Source: Salvia splendens | Lineage: Eukaryota > Streptophyta > Magnoliopsida > Lamiales > Lamiaceae | Length of the DNA stretch: 64,000 nt | Assembly: GCF_004379255.2 (NCBI RefSeq) | Contig: NC_056052.1 | Location: 16,152,589-16,216,588 of the forward strand | Direction: 5' to 3' | Part shown: positions 22,201 to 34,763 of the stretch, piece by piece | Layout of the letters: every line of letters starts with the position of its first letter | Position numbering within the stretch: the stretch's first letter is position 1 | Translations under genes and position numbers: made by a program | The notes under the pieces: generated by a model | Told to the model about the DNA's origin: nothing | Databases searched by the model: none | What the model saw: the letters and a program-made list of their open reading frames with translations, nothing else

Positions 22201-24030
22201 ATCTAAGAAAACGATGAAAGGAACGATAGGACATGCATGATAATTGTAATAATGGAAAACCTGATTGTGTGGTGATATTGACAAGGGTTGTTGAAAGTAC
22301 GAGGGTACCAAGAGTAAAAGGTTGCGTAAAGTCGTGATTGTGCGGTATAAGCAAGCGAGGTGGGCTTTCTTTTTAAATAAGGGCAATGCCCTAAGTATAC
22401 TTTTTATGTGAAAATGATATGAATATTTGTCATGCCGTGTTTTGTTTTATTCTATGGAACCTATCTGATGTGGCTTTTGCCATCAATGGATAATCGAATT
22501 CGGGTTTGTCTAGGGAGTGAGTCCCTATTCAGGCTAGTGTACACCTATGGAGATCGTGAGCCGTCTTTTGGGTCGGCCGGTCTAGTGACTTGGAATGTGG
22601 CCACATTCTTTGTCATCAATGGATCAGATATGGTAGACATCTATGGGAAATGACTGCAGTCACGAGTTTTACGATGGAAATGATTTTAGTGTCTTGGGAG
22701 ATTTCTAAAGTTAAAACCTCAAGGTCACTCAATGATGGCATGATAAATACTTTTTATAAAATGTTTTCGGCATGAGTCCACTGAGTGCATCAAGTACTCA
22801 GCCCTGCTTTTCTTTTTAAAAATTGCAGGTTGAGCGTGACGGGTGCGGTGGGTGTTGAGCAAGACCGTTGAAGAAATTAAGTGTTTAGAATGTGTCATGT
22901 CTTCACACGTGGCATATTCATTCTCTCAAATGCTTCCGCTAAGTAGTTGTCTTTCTTTTGAGTTCTTGTATCGTTGAGATAGTATTCATTTTTGAGTTTT
23001 TGATTGTTGAGATACTCTGATTTTATTCGAGCTATTCTCAGTTGTTTCGAGCTATGGTCGAGTTGTGTTGTTTTCCCCTTTCTTCCCCGCTTCTTTAATC
23101 CTCCCCTAGTCGCGATCAACCGTGTTTTCTATCATTAGAAAATGCGGGCGTGACAGAGAAGCTACTAAGGAAAACTCTAAGCTTTTGAGGTGGGCTTTAT
23201 TACTTAAACTCTTTTATTTGAAATGATATGTATATGGTGAGATAGGGGTGGTTTAAATGTTATGTCATGCCATATTTTATGTTTTGGAATTGCCTATCTG
23301 ATTGTCTACTAGGATAATGTCCTACTAGACTTTGATGGTCAACGAATTCGGGTCTGACTAGGGAGTGAGTCCCTACTCAGACTAGTGCACTGATGGGGAT
23401 CGTGAGCCGTCCTCTAGGTCGGCCGGTCCAGTGATCGAGTTTGTGGCCACATTCTCGTTTCACATGAGGTTCAGATATGGTATATGATGGAGGATGATGA
23501 TTGTCTGCGCAGACACTATTTTAAGGAATGATTTTAATGGTTCTCGGCTCTTTTAAAGTAAAACCCGAGTTTCACTCAATGATGGATTGACATAATTCTG
23601 TCGATAAATGTATTTCGGGCATGAGTTCACTGAGTGCATCAAGTACTCAGCCCCTGCATATGTTTTCCCTATGTGCAGGTTGAGCGTGGACAGGAGGCGG
23701 AGGATGTTGAGCATTGGACCGAGACCATATTCAATAAATGTTCTGGTTGCTATTGTGTCTTCATACATAGTAGTAGCTAACTCTCAATTGCTTCCGCTAT
23801 GCCAAGTTTAAAGAACTCTTATGTTTTTTTTTAATCTGTTGGACTATCTTCTTTGTATTCAAACTACGTAGCTTCGTGATCTCAGACTATAATTTGAAAA
23901 TGAAGTTTCGTCTTCTGATCTCTATGTCGTACTCCCTTTGATTGTTTTTCCCCCTTCTTCCCCGCTTCTTAATTCCCCCATTAGTCGCGACTCACCGTGC
24001 TTTCTATCCCTAGGAAGTGCGGTCGTGACA
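19295..24030 (+). repeat. 3' LTR of the Tekay/Del-like element, interrupted
   Basis: Collinear with the 5' LTR. The solo LTR at 21307-23155 and its GAGAA duplication account for the extra length, leaving about 2,882 bp against 2,877 bp in the 5' LTR. It ends GGTCGTGACA and is followed by the TSD. Confidence 0.9.
21307..23155 (+). mobile_element. Solo LTR nested in the 3' LTR, second chromovirus subfamily
   Basis: 1,849 bp from TGTAACACCCG to GGGCGTGACA, flanked by a perfect GAGAA duplication (21302-21306 and 23156-23160). The host LTR continues exactly across it. It shares termini and the conserved block (GATCGTGAGCCGTC near 22553, AGTACTCAGCCC near 22793) with the larger LTRs but is about 1 kb shorter, so it comes from a related family. 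Confidence 0.9.
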
Positions 24031-24163
24031 AGATCACGCTGAGCAACAATGTTAGCAGGTCCACCTACAAGATAGAGAGCGCGATGCTCAAGTATGAAGA
24101 TGCGCAAAGAGGAAAAATGGAGTATAAATGCAAGGTGGTCATGATGACCGACACAACAAAGCC
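24031..24163 (+). pseudogene. Copy B fragment downstream of the chromovirus
   Basis: This resumes copy B after the TSD: AGATCACGCTGAG and then SRSTYKIESAMLKYE-type coding, as in copy C at 42239-42375. The last 73 bases (24091-24163) are repeated at 34764-34836 on the other side of the 10.6-kb segment. Confidence 0.8.
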
Positions 24164-24398
24164 GAGTGAACTGTACAAAAGGTCCCTAACTTTTCGCCTG
24201 GTAACAGCAGAGACCCTTAATATTTAAAAATCCCATCACAGGTATCTAACAAAATATATAATCACAAACCTTATGTTTTTTGCCATTTTCCGGATGAAAA
24301 TGTCCAAATGGGCTGAAGGGCAGTTTGGTCTCTTTACTTATCAAACCTGCACCCTATACTGCATGTGTAAGAGATGTCACTTCAAAGAGAATAGACAC
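24164..24398. other. Unassigned AT-rich flank of Harbinger element 1
   Basis: These 235 bases between the 73-bp repeat and the Harbinger TSD match nothing else in the window. With 33360-34763 they form the host of the Harbinger element, perhaps ordinary intergenic DNA brought in as filler. Confidence 0.4.
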
Positions 24399-24872
24399 TA
24401 AGAGCATCCACAACGGTGGCACCGGGCCCCGCGTCCGTCAACCCCGCTGGCAAGGACGAGGCTCGCCACCGCTGCGCTCGCGCCGCTGGAACGGCGCTGC
24501 TCGATGCATCGAGCAGCGCCGTGCCAGCGAGCAGGACACGTGGCGAATGGCGATTGGGCAACGACATAGTCGTTGCCTTTGAATATTTTTTTTATTAAAA
24601 ATTGGTTTTTAATTAAAAAAACCGATTAAAAATTAAAAAAAAATTCACTTCCCAAAAAAAATATATCCATTTATTACTGTTTTTTACTACTTTTAAATTT
24701 TTTTTTATTTTTCCCCCCAAAAATACACACTTTCATCTATAAATACCCCCCACTTTCACACCCAAAAATTCACATCAAACTACACAATTCTCATATTCAT
24801 TCTCCCATATCCATTCTCATCTTCATTCTCTCATATACATTCTCTATCTTTCTTCCACCCTACAACATAACA

Positions 24873-25853
24873 ATGTCCGGCCAAGGCGATGACCACCCGC
24901 CCTCTCACGGTTGGAACTCCGAATGGTTCGGTTCACAACCGTTTCCTAGTCCGGAAACGGAATATTCGGCCCTTCCTCAAAACCAAAGTTCGAGCATTTC
25001 GGGTGGCTACCGGCCATACCCAATCGACGATCAAGGTGCCTCCGAAGGGCGATACGGGTGGACACCGGAGCCTAGGCCGACCGCCCCCTCCCAAACTCCG
25101 ACTCCTCCTACTCGCGGTGTCCGCACACCGTACACTCCGGCGGAGATGGATAAATTGTTCAATGCGTACTTGGAAATCTCCGAAGATGCGGTGGTTGGCA
25201 CGAACCAATCCGGCGAGCACTTTTGGTGGCGCGTCGCTCGCCGGTACAATGAAAACCGGCCGCCGAGAACGATTGAGCGCAACGAGAGTATGGTGCGCAA
25301 CGCCATCGGCCGAGCCACCGATGATATTGGCAAGTTCAATGGCTATTTCCTTCAGGAACAACGGAATGTCAGGAGCGGCCGGAGCGAGGTCGACATCATC
25401 ACTGCCATGCTGAGCACCTACCAATCCATGAACTGCAAGTCGTTCAAGTACCTCAACGTTTGGCAGGATACGCGGACGCACCCGAAATATATGGGAGGCG
25501 TAACATCCTCCTCTAGCGGCTCCTCCAAACGGTCAAGGTCGGTATCCCTATCCGACGCCGGCTCCGAAGAAGTGGCTAGCCAACTCGTCGGAGCTAACTT
25601 GGGTAGCCCCGACGCCGGACCGAGCGGTACCCAACGCCGACCTCAATGAAGGAAGAAGGCGGTGGCCAACCGCCGTCGCGCCGAACCGGCTCCTTATGCG
25701 CCACCTCCACCCCCGAAAAACTCGATGTGGATGCTCTTAGGCCAACTCAATATGGCCGATAGGTCAACTATGACCCCCACGCAACTTCAAACGCACGAGG
25801 CCATGATATTGAGTCCCCAAAAACAATTGGGGTTAATGCCGCCGGATCAGTAG
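24873..25853 (+). pseudogene. Harbinger ORF1, Myb/SANT-like DNA-binding protein
   Basis: The frame begins MSGQGDDHPP at 24873 and is open to a TGA at 25647-25649. The same frame stays open to the TAG at 25851-25853, giving about 327 codons with one nonsense change. Residues 85-195 hold the trihelix/SANT-type block (RTPYTPAEMDKLFNAYLEIS, then ...HFWWRVARRYNENRP, then CKSFKYLNVWQ) seen in plant proteins often auto-named glutathione S-transferase T3-like or NAM-associated. ORF1 of PIF/Harbinger works with transposase in DNA binding and nuclear import. A TATA-like CTATAAATACC lies at about 24736. The C-terminal part has a Pro run and a LGQLNMADRSTMTP motif. Confidence 0.8.
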
Positions 25854-25879
25854 TCTTCCACGGGTAATATTAGCCAACA

Positions 25880-26015
25880 ATTATGTAATTTTTAATTTTT
25901 AAGAGTTTAATTATGTAATTTTTAATTTTTAGGAGTTTAATTATGTAATTTTTTATTTTTAGTATTTTAATTATGTAATTTTTAATTTTTAGGATTTTAA
26001 TTTTGTTTTTTTATT
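25880..26015 (+). repeat. AT-rich minisatellite, four ~34-bp units
   Basis: The unit TTTAATTATGTAATTTTTA followed by ATTTTTAGGAG repeats about four times with small changes, in the Harbinger 3' UTR just left of the Helitron end. Confidence 0.8.
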
Positions 26016-26463
26016 TTATTTGTAATTTGTAATGTTTATTGTGGTTTTTTAATAAACTAGTATTACACCCGTGCTATGCACGGGCAAAATAATTTTCAAA
26101 AAAATAAAAAAAACATATTTAAAATGAATTAAATCAGATAGGCCATATAAAGAATAAATATCACTAATTATTGCAAATCAAGAATAGAAACTATTTAAAT
26201 GTTGTATTCATAACATTATAAAGATTTAAAAAACATACTTCTACATTTATCAATCCACTATAACGAAAAGACATGAGGGAAAGAAATAGAAATAGAATAG
26301 GATATACAAACAAAAGATTGAGAAATACTAAATACCAAAGTAAATAAATAAAATTATTTGAAAAAATAAACACAGTAGTTCATTATAAATTCGATCAACA
26401 AAACATAGAATTCAAACATCTTCTCAACAAAATCGTTACAAAGATCTCTCTGACACCAGTAAT

Positions 26464-27440
26464 TCATACATTTTGAGAGACTTCTTTGTAAACAACATTA
26501 AGAGTAGAATCACTTCTACTATCATTCTCATCCCCACAAACTAAAATATTCAAACATTCACGACTTATGACTCTAGATATAGCAACATAAAGTTGTCCAT
26601 GACTGGTTTTTCCAAAAATAATCCAATAATGGGACAGAGATTGGCATTGACTTTTGTTAATGTTCATTGCATATGACACAGCCAATGGAAATTGGCGTCG
26701 TTGGAATCTGAATGGTAGCCTTAGATCAGACGGTATCAAAGACATTCGCAGAATCAAAACCTTATGACAATATTATGCCACCCAAGACAAGGGCCTCCAA
26801 AACATAATCACCTAACCGTGTAATTATCAATCTAGTGTCATTACACAAACCATTAGAATGATCTTAACACCATCACAGGAGTTCCAACTTTCAATATCAA
26901 TTCATGTTTAGGTGTACTTAAACACTTCAAATTATTCAAAAATTGAACTGAATGTATCTCAGCCGAACCATTCGATGTGGAATCTGAATTTAAAATGCTA
27001 TCAAAGTTCAAATATACTCGACCCTGAGACTGATCCATCGAAATCTTGAACTGGTTAACCTGATCGACAACATCAAGCGTGGGAGCAAGCATAGCAAAAT
27101 CATGCAAACAATTGCTCAACTCTTCAGGATCCATATAAGAAGTATAAATCTTCTTAATAATGGTTTTAAGAGGATCTCCAACATTAGACAGTACAATGTC
27201 AAAGGAAAGATCAACAACGACTTCACTATCATTCAGACTACCAACAACTCCATCACCTATAAAAGCAACCCAAGAAGAAATTCCTTCAACTTAGAAGCTT
27301 CAACAGAAGATTCGACACTCAAAAGTCTCATGTTTTTGGTCAACCTCAATACTGTACAACTACTCCAAAGATATGAAGAATTAATGGTGGCCTTCACAAC
27401 ATTCTCGGCTGCTGGCCGAGAGAGTTGCCAGAGCTTTCCC
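26464..27440 (-). pseudogene. Helitron RepHel, C-terminal Pif1-like helicase relic
   Basis: Read on the minus strand from 27440. Fragments in order match plant Helitron helicase: ATINSSYLW, LTKNMRLLS, FIGDGVVGSLNDSE, then an open 93-codon stretch (27134-26853) with LAPTLDVVDQVN and LILKVGTPVMVLRSF, then NDTRLIITRLGD. A last 97-codon stretch (26757-26464) has LPFRFQRRQFPLAVSYAMNI, NKSQCQSLSH and HGQLYVAISRV, the final helicase motifs. At least three frame changes separate the parts. The Rep nuclease domain and upstream helicase motifs are missing. In an intact Helitron this protein unwinds DNA for rolling-circle transposition. Confidence 0.85.
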
Positions 27441-29380
27441 TAAAAATGTTTATATAATTTTTTTCAAATTTTAAACAATTTATATAATTTAATTATTAAC
27501 AATTAACATAACGATTAACTAAAATAACATCACAATATATAAAAACACAAAAAAACTGCGCCCAAAAAAACTAAATTAACCTTCCCAAAAAACGAGATTA
27601 TATCTCATAATAATAAACTAAAATATATAGCCCAAAGTTTCTACAATTATATAAACCCAAATATATTATTCCAATCATACTTCAACTAAATTACATAAAC
27701 TTGAAATTGGTGATAATCAGAATTACCGTACTTAGGTATTTAAACAATATAATATACTCTCATTCATTCCTCCCACACGCCGACACATTACTGCTAAAAC
27801 TCTAGCTTCATCAGAATTAACTTTAGCCTGCTTATGACAAACCTACTACAGAAAGGTAAAATATTCTTCTGAATATTACTGTATTCATTTTGGTAAGGGA
27901 TTGCATGCTCAAATATTATCCTTAATCATTTAAAAAATAGGATGTTGTCATGTTTGTCGAAAAATATGGATTTCCAAGAACAATTAGCTATAGAGGAACA
28001 TATCTACGTAATTGGTAGCCATTTAGATGATATCCCAATTATACTAATCTATTGATTTTGGTTTTCAGCAAGAACACATATGGTACAAAATAAAAAACAA
28101 AGTAACTTCAAAATTAAAAGGAAGATGCAAGGAAAAATAATTCAAAAGCTAATAAAATAAGTGAAATACAATGTCACACATAAATCTCTGCAAAATTCAT
28201 TCTATACTGTATATGTATTCAAATGACTTCTAACAGATTTATAAATTGCCATAAAAAACAGGTGAAATAAAATTTTGGATGAAACGGCTACATTCTTAAG
28301 GACAATTAAAATAAAGATGATTGTAAGGTGTACTATTTTTTACCTGAAGTTGAACCTGTAATCTGTTCTTATGAACAACTATTAAGTATTGCAGATTTTT
28401 TAAATTTCTTCATGGCTTCAGTGGAGATATATGAATCACAGATGTGTACCAAAAAAAAAGAAACTAAGAACTTCTTCACCTGTAAAGAACTTCATACTTA
28501 AACCTTTAACAATTCATAGAAACCAATATAACCTTTCAATTTATCCAATATTTTATATTATGTTGGGCTTATCCTTAGATTAGATCTAAATGTTGGGCTT
28601 ATATGCTTATACTTGTCCTCACATAGTTCTCAAACCTACTTACCAAATGGACTTGAAAAAAATTTGAACAATAAGTGATAACAAAAAATTAACAGATGGA
28701 TTTAAATAAAATATGGTCTATAAGGTGGCAGTAATTAAGACAAAACATGTACTTATATCTTAAAATAGGTGATGCAAAGTATCACTTCCATTTTAATAAG
28801 ATTTGTCAAAAACTTGGCACGATTTTTACTTGGCCTAATTTTTTCGAAACCTTAAATCATTAAAAATAAATAAATGAACTTCACAATCTCAACAAATAAG
28901 TACATCAAATAGTATATAATGGTTATGATTTTGAACACATGCACATCTTCTAGATTGTTGGTATAATTTTGCATAGCAAATGTCTCACGGAAAAGAAATT
29001 GTAAATAATTGAGTAGAAATATAAAATACTATATGTATACGTTAAAAAGATTTATAGCTCTATAATCCAGTTTTAAGAGTACGATTACATACTCGAAACA
29101 CAATTCAGTATATTTTTAATTTATCAAATAAATGGAGAAAAACGCATTTGTTAATTAGAATTAAGATATACTCCACAAAAAAGAGAGATGAATGATGAGT
29201 GAGATTTGAGAGCAAAGTTTATACAACCACTAAATCATATATATACCCACATTCTATTTAATGTCCTCCACTTACATTACACTAATTACAGTTGATCAAC
29301 CTAATAAATGAACATTACAACAGTAGCATGTTATACATGAAAATATAAATGGATTTTCTCTCCATTTCTTCAGCCGCCTC
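27441..29380. other. Helitron interior, AT-rich
   Basis: No coding block, repeat or RNA gene recognised. Where the RepHel N-terminus should lie there is only AT-rich sequence. Confidence 0.4.
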
Positions 29381-29389
29381 AGCAAAACC

Positions 29390-29790
29390 CTAGCCCAAAA
29401 TCGCGCCGCTCCACCATCTCCGCCTACAAAACTTCGCCGTTGACGGCGATGCTGACCACACCGCACCACAAATCAGCGACAACTTCTTCTACTCACCGGT
29501 AGTTTATACTCCATGTAAACTCATCGCTGATCAACACCACCCGACAGACGGAACCTTAAATCTCCCCCACACATCGACGAAATCGGTGAGCTTCATCGAC
29601 GACGACGTATTTACCCAAACCCAGGCCAAAATCGGCGACGACTTCACCTATTCCAAACAATCAGGAAAAAACCACCGACCCAGAGACGACACCGTAGCCC
29701 TAGATCTCGACTCCTCCACTGAGGAAAACGGTGAAAAAACCACCATCTACGCCGGACGACATTCTTTCCATCACCCGAGAAAGGTAAAAG
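29390..29790 (+). other. Possible captured gene fragment, exon-like
   Basis: A GC-richer island in AT-rich Helitron DNA, on the strand opposite to RepHel. It starts CGCCTCAGCAAAACCC and has an open stretch of 65-70 codons rich in Asp/Ser ending at GAGAAAG|GTAAAAGC (29783), a good splice donor. Further T-rich TTGCAG acceptor-like sites occur at about 30257, 30455 and 30834, with short open stretches after two of them. Helitrons often carry host gene pieces. I do not recognise the protein. Confidence 0.35.
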
Positions 29791-30939
29791 CTACAAACCT
29801 AAACCCTAATTTTTTTTCCAAATTGCATGTTTAGATTTCAAATGATTAGCTTCAAATTAATTTAATTAAGGAACTGATCTAAAAAATTTTCTTTAAATAT
29901 TGACTACTAAAACATGCGACCAAATTAGTGTTTACCCTAACATATTTGCGAGAATTTAACTATCATTTGATGCAATCCTTTGTTACACAGCTTCAAAATT
30001 GTGAAAGAGATGAACAATGCTTCCAAATTAGTACCAACACGGTCCAAGAAGGTAATAAACTCTCTAATTTAGCATTTTCAAAAGCTTACTATGTCTGTAG
30101 TTTAAAAACATGCCACTCTAATGCAGATTACCATGTTGCATACACTTTAAAAGCCAATATTTGTCAAAAATTGTCGAACTCAATTCTCCGCAAAAGAAAA
30201 ATGCATAAATACATATTTCAGAAACATGAATTAACAATAAAGATATGTGTCTTGCAGGAAAACAAACCGAAGAAGCATTCAAAAAATTAAAATGGTATAT
30301 TACTGACAATAACTTTAAGTTCTAGATAATTGAGATGAACTGTTCAATGTTGCAGATTTCTTCAACTATTTTATCTTTAATAACGGACCAAGTAATAGGC
30401 CAGCATCATTTAAAAAAATTAGAATAAAATAGATTAATTTTTTGATGTCTTGCAGGAACAGAGCGTTGGCTCGTCAGAGTAAAGAGCTCAGCCTCCGGTA
30501 TTGGCCCTCAGATATATCAATTGAGCTTTTCGACAATGTACTATTGTATCATCTAATCATGTTCCAAGAAAAACAACCAATGTTTGTCCCCATTTTATTA
30601 CTTTTCTCGCCAAAAGTGCACCTAGTGGCATTCTTGTGCCACTGTCATTTCCGTCTCCAATAAATGATTCAAAAACCCAAACACATTGCACCTTGATGAT
30701 AGTATTTGCACATCTAGGATGAAGACTATGGATCGAAGTAATGAAAGGTGCCATTGCTTCACTTGGTGCCTCTATACAATGAGTCATTTATTTAAACAAA
30801 ATATTGTAGATAATGAAATTATCTTCTGTGTGCAGGGAATGATATCAATTTACAAAAAGTATTGCAGCATTGTGATCTACACGTACGGAAAGTCAAAAGT
30901 TGCAGACAAAGAACCATTATAGCATAGCAAAGGTAAAGG

Positions 30940-32230
30940 AGTATTTGTAGATCCTAAAACTGCTAATTCAAATTTCTTATTAAAATAGCAAAATTAGAAA
31001 TAGAAAAATCTAATTTTCATTCTATTTGTTGGAGATGATCTAAAAGAATAGAAATCATGAAGGAGCCACGACAGGAACAAAAATTAGATAGCAATAGAAG
31101 CAATCACAGAGTAAAGGTTCGAAAACTGCATTCATTATATAGGAGCTAACACAAAAAATATTAAACTAATACAGAAATATGAACATCAAAAATAAATATG
31201 GTATAAACATGTTAGTATTCAGATATATTTAATACAGAACATCGTCCTGCAAATGAATATTTATAGGAGCTAAATTATTTTATATAAGAGGAAATGAACA
31301 TTTACAAATATTGGAAGTCAGAATAACAAAGAAATGCATATAGAAGACCAGAAAGTGAAGAAGAATGGAGTGAAGAATTTATGAAGAAATTGAAGTAGAT
31401 CTTTGTTGCTGATAATGTTTGGTTGATTTCTGTTGCAGGGAGCTTGCTGAGTGATTATGAAGGGTTAGGGCAGGGTATTTAAAGAACACAACTGGAGAGC
31501 ATGCTGGTTAATAAATGTGCAGGTTCCCAAAAAAGCACAATCTTGAGAACCTGTACGGAGGACTTTTACATCTCTGGGGAGAGCTATGCAGGTAGTAGTG
31601 ACCATATACCGTACATGCGCCATTGCCAACATTTAATTGACAATCTTCAACCTTGACTCAACCTTGAATGCTGCTTCAATTTTTTTTTTTGCAGACAATC
31701 ACATTAATGGATTGCAAGTAGAAATAAAAGAAAAAGGAACAAAGATTGCCTAGAAACTGAAAAAAGGTTAGTTCATATTTAAAGGAACTGAATATGAAAA
31801 TTCATATTGAAGAGACATGAAGGTAAATACAGAAACATAAAATAAATCTTTCATGTAAATTTTACATGCAGGGATAGGCAGTACAAAAATCTCAGATAAA
31901 GCAGCCATTCAAGGATCAGAGAAATGGAAGCATTGACAGATTCAAGGTTAGAACATTCTATTAATTGAGTACATAGTTTTAAAAACTGGAATAAATAGAT
32001 ATATAAGAAACAGAAACAAACACATTAAGAATAGAGTGAAGATTCATAAGAGAATATATAAGAATAAATGTAAAGAGATCGAGTATGCAGAAAATGAAAT
32101 AAGGAAGAAGAAACTGAACTATTTACTGTTGGTTTTCTTGACTGAGTTTAGTTGTGAGAGGATGTTAACTGGTTATGGGAGTGTTAGGACATGTTATTTA
32201 TAGGGCTCTCTTGTCTAGTGTGCTGGTTAG
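30940..32230. repeat. Helitron interior with imperfect repeated segments
   Basis: Two stretches, about 31400-31520 and 32125-32235, resemble each other: each has a GTTGATTT/GTTGGTTTT start, a TTAGGxCAxGxTATTTA core and a GxATGCTGGTTA/GTGCTGGTTAG end. Otherwise AT-rich with no coding recognised. Confidence 0.4.
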
Positions 32231-32232
32231 AA

Positions 32233-32309
32233 AAATATTAATCTCTCTCTCTATTGGAAACTGCAGAAAATATTAATCTCTCTCTATTGGAAACTGCAGA
32301 AAATATGAA

Positions 32310-32336
<27 letters not shown>
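32233..32336 (+). repeat. Short tandem repeats and (CT)n
   Basis: A unit of about 40 bases, AATATTAATCTCTCTCT plus ATTGGAAACTGCAGAA, occurs twice and starts a third time, then runs into a pure CT microsatellite at 32311-32336. Confidence 0.85.
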
Positions 32337-32340
<4 letters not shown>

Positions 32341-32842
32341 CTTACAGCAATGCACGCCGCTAATTAAACCTACAGTGGCTCAGCAAATTCACATTTTGGA
32401 AAAATTCTTACATTTTGGAAAAATTCTTTCATTTAAAGCACTTTATAAATTTTTAACACTACTCTTAGGATCCAATCTATCAATATATAAATTCTATAGG
32501 ATTCTGCAGATTACACATCAGATTTTTTCTTCTACAGTATTTTTTTAATTTTAAATTGAATCAAGATTCTGTCAATTAAAGTATTAAACAAATTCTTCAT
32601 ATTTCTTTGGGTCGACATCCATCAAAATAAATTCTTCTTTAGAGTTTTGCACAGAAAACATCAGATTCATATATAATTTTTAAAAGTCGGTTTGTTAATT
32701 TTTGCAATAATTTTAGAAAAAGGTTCTTTAATTCTATATCCAATATAATCTTTCTCCTTTTGGATTTTAGTATCAGGTCAAAGATCTTCCAAAGAAGGAA
32801 GCAAAAGAATCAGTTGAAGATTTGCAGAAATTAAAAAAGTTG

Positions 32843-32968
32843 CATTTTGCAATTTTTATTGTATTCTATTTGTATATAGGAGTTGTCTATTGGAATAGGC
32901 CTAGTTACATTTTGCAGTTTTTATTGTATTCTATTTGTATGTAGGAGCTGTCTATTGGAATAGGCCTG
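32843..32968 (+). repeat. Tandem duplication, ~65 bp x 2
   Basis: CATTTTGCAATTTTTATTG ... GTCTATTGGAATAGGCCT is followed directly by a near-identical second copy, with differences such as GTATATAGGAGTTG against GTATGTAGGAGCTG. Confidence 0.85.
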
Positions 32969-33434
32969 CACCTATACCTTAATTGTGTGTTACCGAGAAT
33001 AGGGGTAAGAAGTGCTTCAGAAGGTAGTTGTCAAGCATTGCAAACTGATTTTAAAATAAGATCTGAAAGTTAAACTCATAAAAGGCTACAAAAATTATTT
33101 AAAAAGATTAACAAAAATAAGTTCAGTTTCTCACCAAAATGCTGCCAGGTGGCAGTCCAAAAAACTGTCACTTTATATATTGATAGATTTTAATATTATG
33201 GAAATGTTTTTGTTTAATTGAATTTTAAATTGAATTGTGCTCGTCCTTGCGGAAGAGCATAACTGTGGGTGTTGTGCTCTTGCCAGAGAGCAGGCAGGAA
33301 TAGTGGCGCGGGACCCACAACCGTGCTCGCTGGCAAGAGCACGGTTGTGGATGCTCTAACATTGTCGGCTCATTTTACTTTTTCGCAAATCTCATGAATC
33401 TTCAGTTTTGGGGTGTATCTAAGCTAAATTGATA

Positions 33435-33630
33435 CTCCCTCTGTCCCATTAGAAATGAAACATTTTCCTTTTCGGTCTGTCTCATTAAAAATGAAACGTT
33501 TCTAAAAATGGAAACAATATTCTCTCTACTTTTTCTTCTCTTTTACTTTACTCTCTCTTCATTAACTCACAAAACAACACTACATAAAATCCCGTGCCGA
33601 AAAGCAAATGTTGCAATGGGACGGAGGGAG
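33435..33630 (+). mobile_element. Stowaway-like MITE 1
   Basis: 196 bp with inverted ends CTCCCTCTGTCCCATT and ...AATGGGACGGAGGGAG, flanked by TA (33433-33434 and 33631-33632). Ends, size and TA duplication fit Tc1/mariner-derived Stowaway elements. Non-coding. Confidence 0.9.
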
Positions 33631-33632
33631 TA

Positions 33633-34763
33633 TATTTGTCCACAATTATGACAGCGACGAGTCTATTTTAATATCTCAATCATCGTAATTATTTATGCAT
33701 TATGCTTGTGCATGAAGAATTTATAATTTGGTGGATATCGGCGGCTCGAATTTGATGAAACGTGTATTTGTTAGTATATCAATTCAATAAAGTAATATGT
33801 TTGTGTGACTGAGGTTTAATTAATTTATTATTGCACTCAGATTTCGATCTTTACAACTAATTGGATGAAAACTGGTATTACTACTTAACAAGAAAATATT
33901 ATTTTATACATTGAATAACAAATTAATTATTGATTTTCAAGATACTTTAAAATTTCTATCGGTGATGCATTAAAACTTCTATTTTTTAATATAGTGTTCC
34001 GCCGTTAAATTACATACATTAAAAAAGTAGAGAAATTTATTTCTGTGATTTTATAATAATACCTCTTTAAAGGATATTAAAATTCGATTTTTATGGCGTG
34101 ACACAACATTTATAGATGGCATCCTTTTTAAGGTCGGGTATTGAATCCATATTTTACAAAGATTTTTTAAGACTGCCTCAAATTTCGGGTTATTTAGAAT
34201 GGTACTGAGTTTGCTCTAAAATTAAATAAATGGGTTGTCGTTTCAGATTATTAAGGATCAATATTAATAATCCTATGCATATGTTGTTCAATAAGATATC
34301 AACATTAATTTTGATGTGTAAAATAGTCTCCCACAATTTTTCATGAACAATTGATTGCCATTTAATTTAATCTGCAAACCATGTAACCAGGCAGTGGAAA
34401 ATTCGAGATCAAATTCCAATCTTGATATCAATAATTGCAACTTTATTTGCTAGTGCTAAAACGAAACTTTGAACTACCAACTAAGAGGGTGCGGCTGCCT
34501 AGAGCGGAGCGGAGGGCTAAGAGGGCGGCGCGGTCGGAATTGAGATCTGAGACGGCGGCGGTGGAGAGGAGGAGCAGCGGTAGCAGCAACATTGCTTGGA
34601 GTTGGAGAGAGGCGAGTGTAGTAATCGCTATTGTCGCGTGTGTAGAGAGAGAAGGGCAAATCACTGGAGAGGTTGGGAATTAGTTGGGGAGTTGTGCTGT
34701 TGCGTGTAATCGCCAGTGACTGTGTGTGTCTCTGTAGAGAGAGAGAGACAGGTTGTTGTCTGT
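33633..34763. other. Unassigned right part of the 10.6-kb segment
   Basis: AT-rich to about 34430, then a GC-rich, purine-skewed stretch (34480-34760) with GAGGAGGAGCAG and GAGAGAGAGAGA tracts. The short ORFs in it are compositional. No element ends found. Confidence 0.35.

Larger units (their letters stand above)
10597..24030 (+). mobile_element. Complete Tekay/Del-like chromovirus (Ty3/gypsy), decayed
   Basis: A complete LTR retrotransposon: 5' LTR 10597-13473, primer site, gag, protease, reverse transcriptase, RNase H, integrase with a chromodomain, polypurine tract, 3' LTR 19295-24030. The perfect target duplication AGATC lies at 10592-10596 and 24031-24035. Gene order and the C-terminal chromodomain place it among plant chromoviruses. 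The very long LTRs and the Met primer suggest the Tekay/Del branch. All genes are broken and the protease-RT linker is deleted, so it cannot move by itself. It sits in the protease region of copy B. Confidence 0.9.
26057..33187 (-). mobile_element. Helitron, 7.1 kb, with helicase relic
   Basis: On the minus strand the 5' end is A|TCTATCAATATATAAAGTG (33187). The 3' end carries a perfect 7-bp hairpin CCCGTGC-ATA-GCACGGG, seven bases, then CTAG at 26057, followed by T. These are the canonical Helitron features (5' TC, 3' hairpin plus CTRR, insertion between A and T, no target duplication). The only recognised coding is a decayed RepHel helicase end. The rest is AT-rich with gene-like pieces that may be captured host sequence. 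Confidence 0.85.
24402..33356 (+). mobile_element. PIF/Harbinger-type element 1, ORF1 only, split by a Helitron
   Basis: Terminal inverted repeats GAGCATCCACAAC(G)GTG and its complement lie at 24402 and 33356, flanked by TAA (24399-24401 and 33357-33359), the 3-bp duplication typical of this superfamily. Without the Helitron it is about 1.8 kb. It encodes only the Myb/SANT-type ORF1 protein and no DDE transposase, so it would need a transposase from elsewhere. Confidence 0.85.

Noticed and set aside
29586..30922. A complete host gene inside the Helitron
   Set aside because: Only exon-like pieces with possible splice sites are seen, no continuous protein or known domain; kept only as a possible capture.
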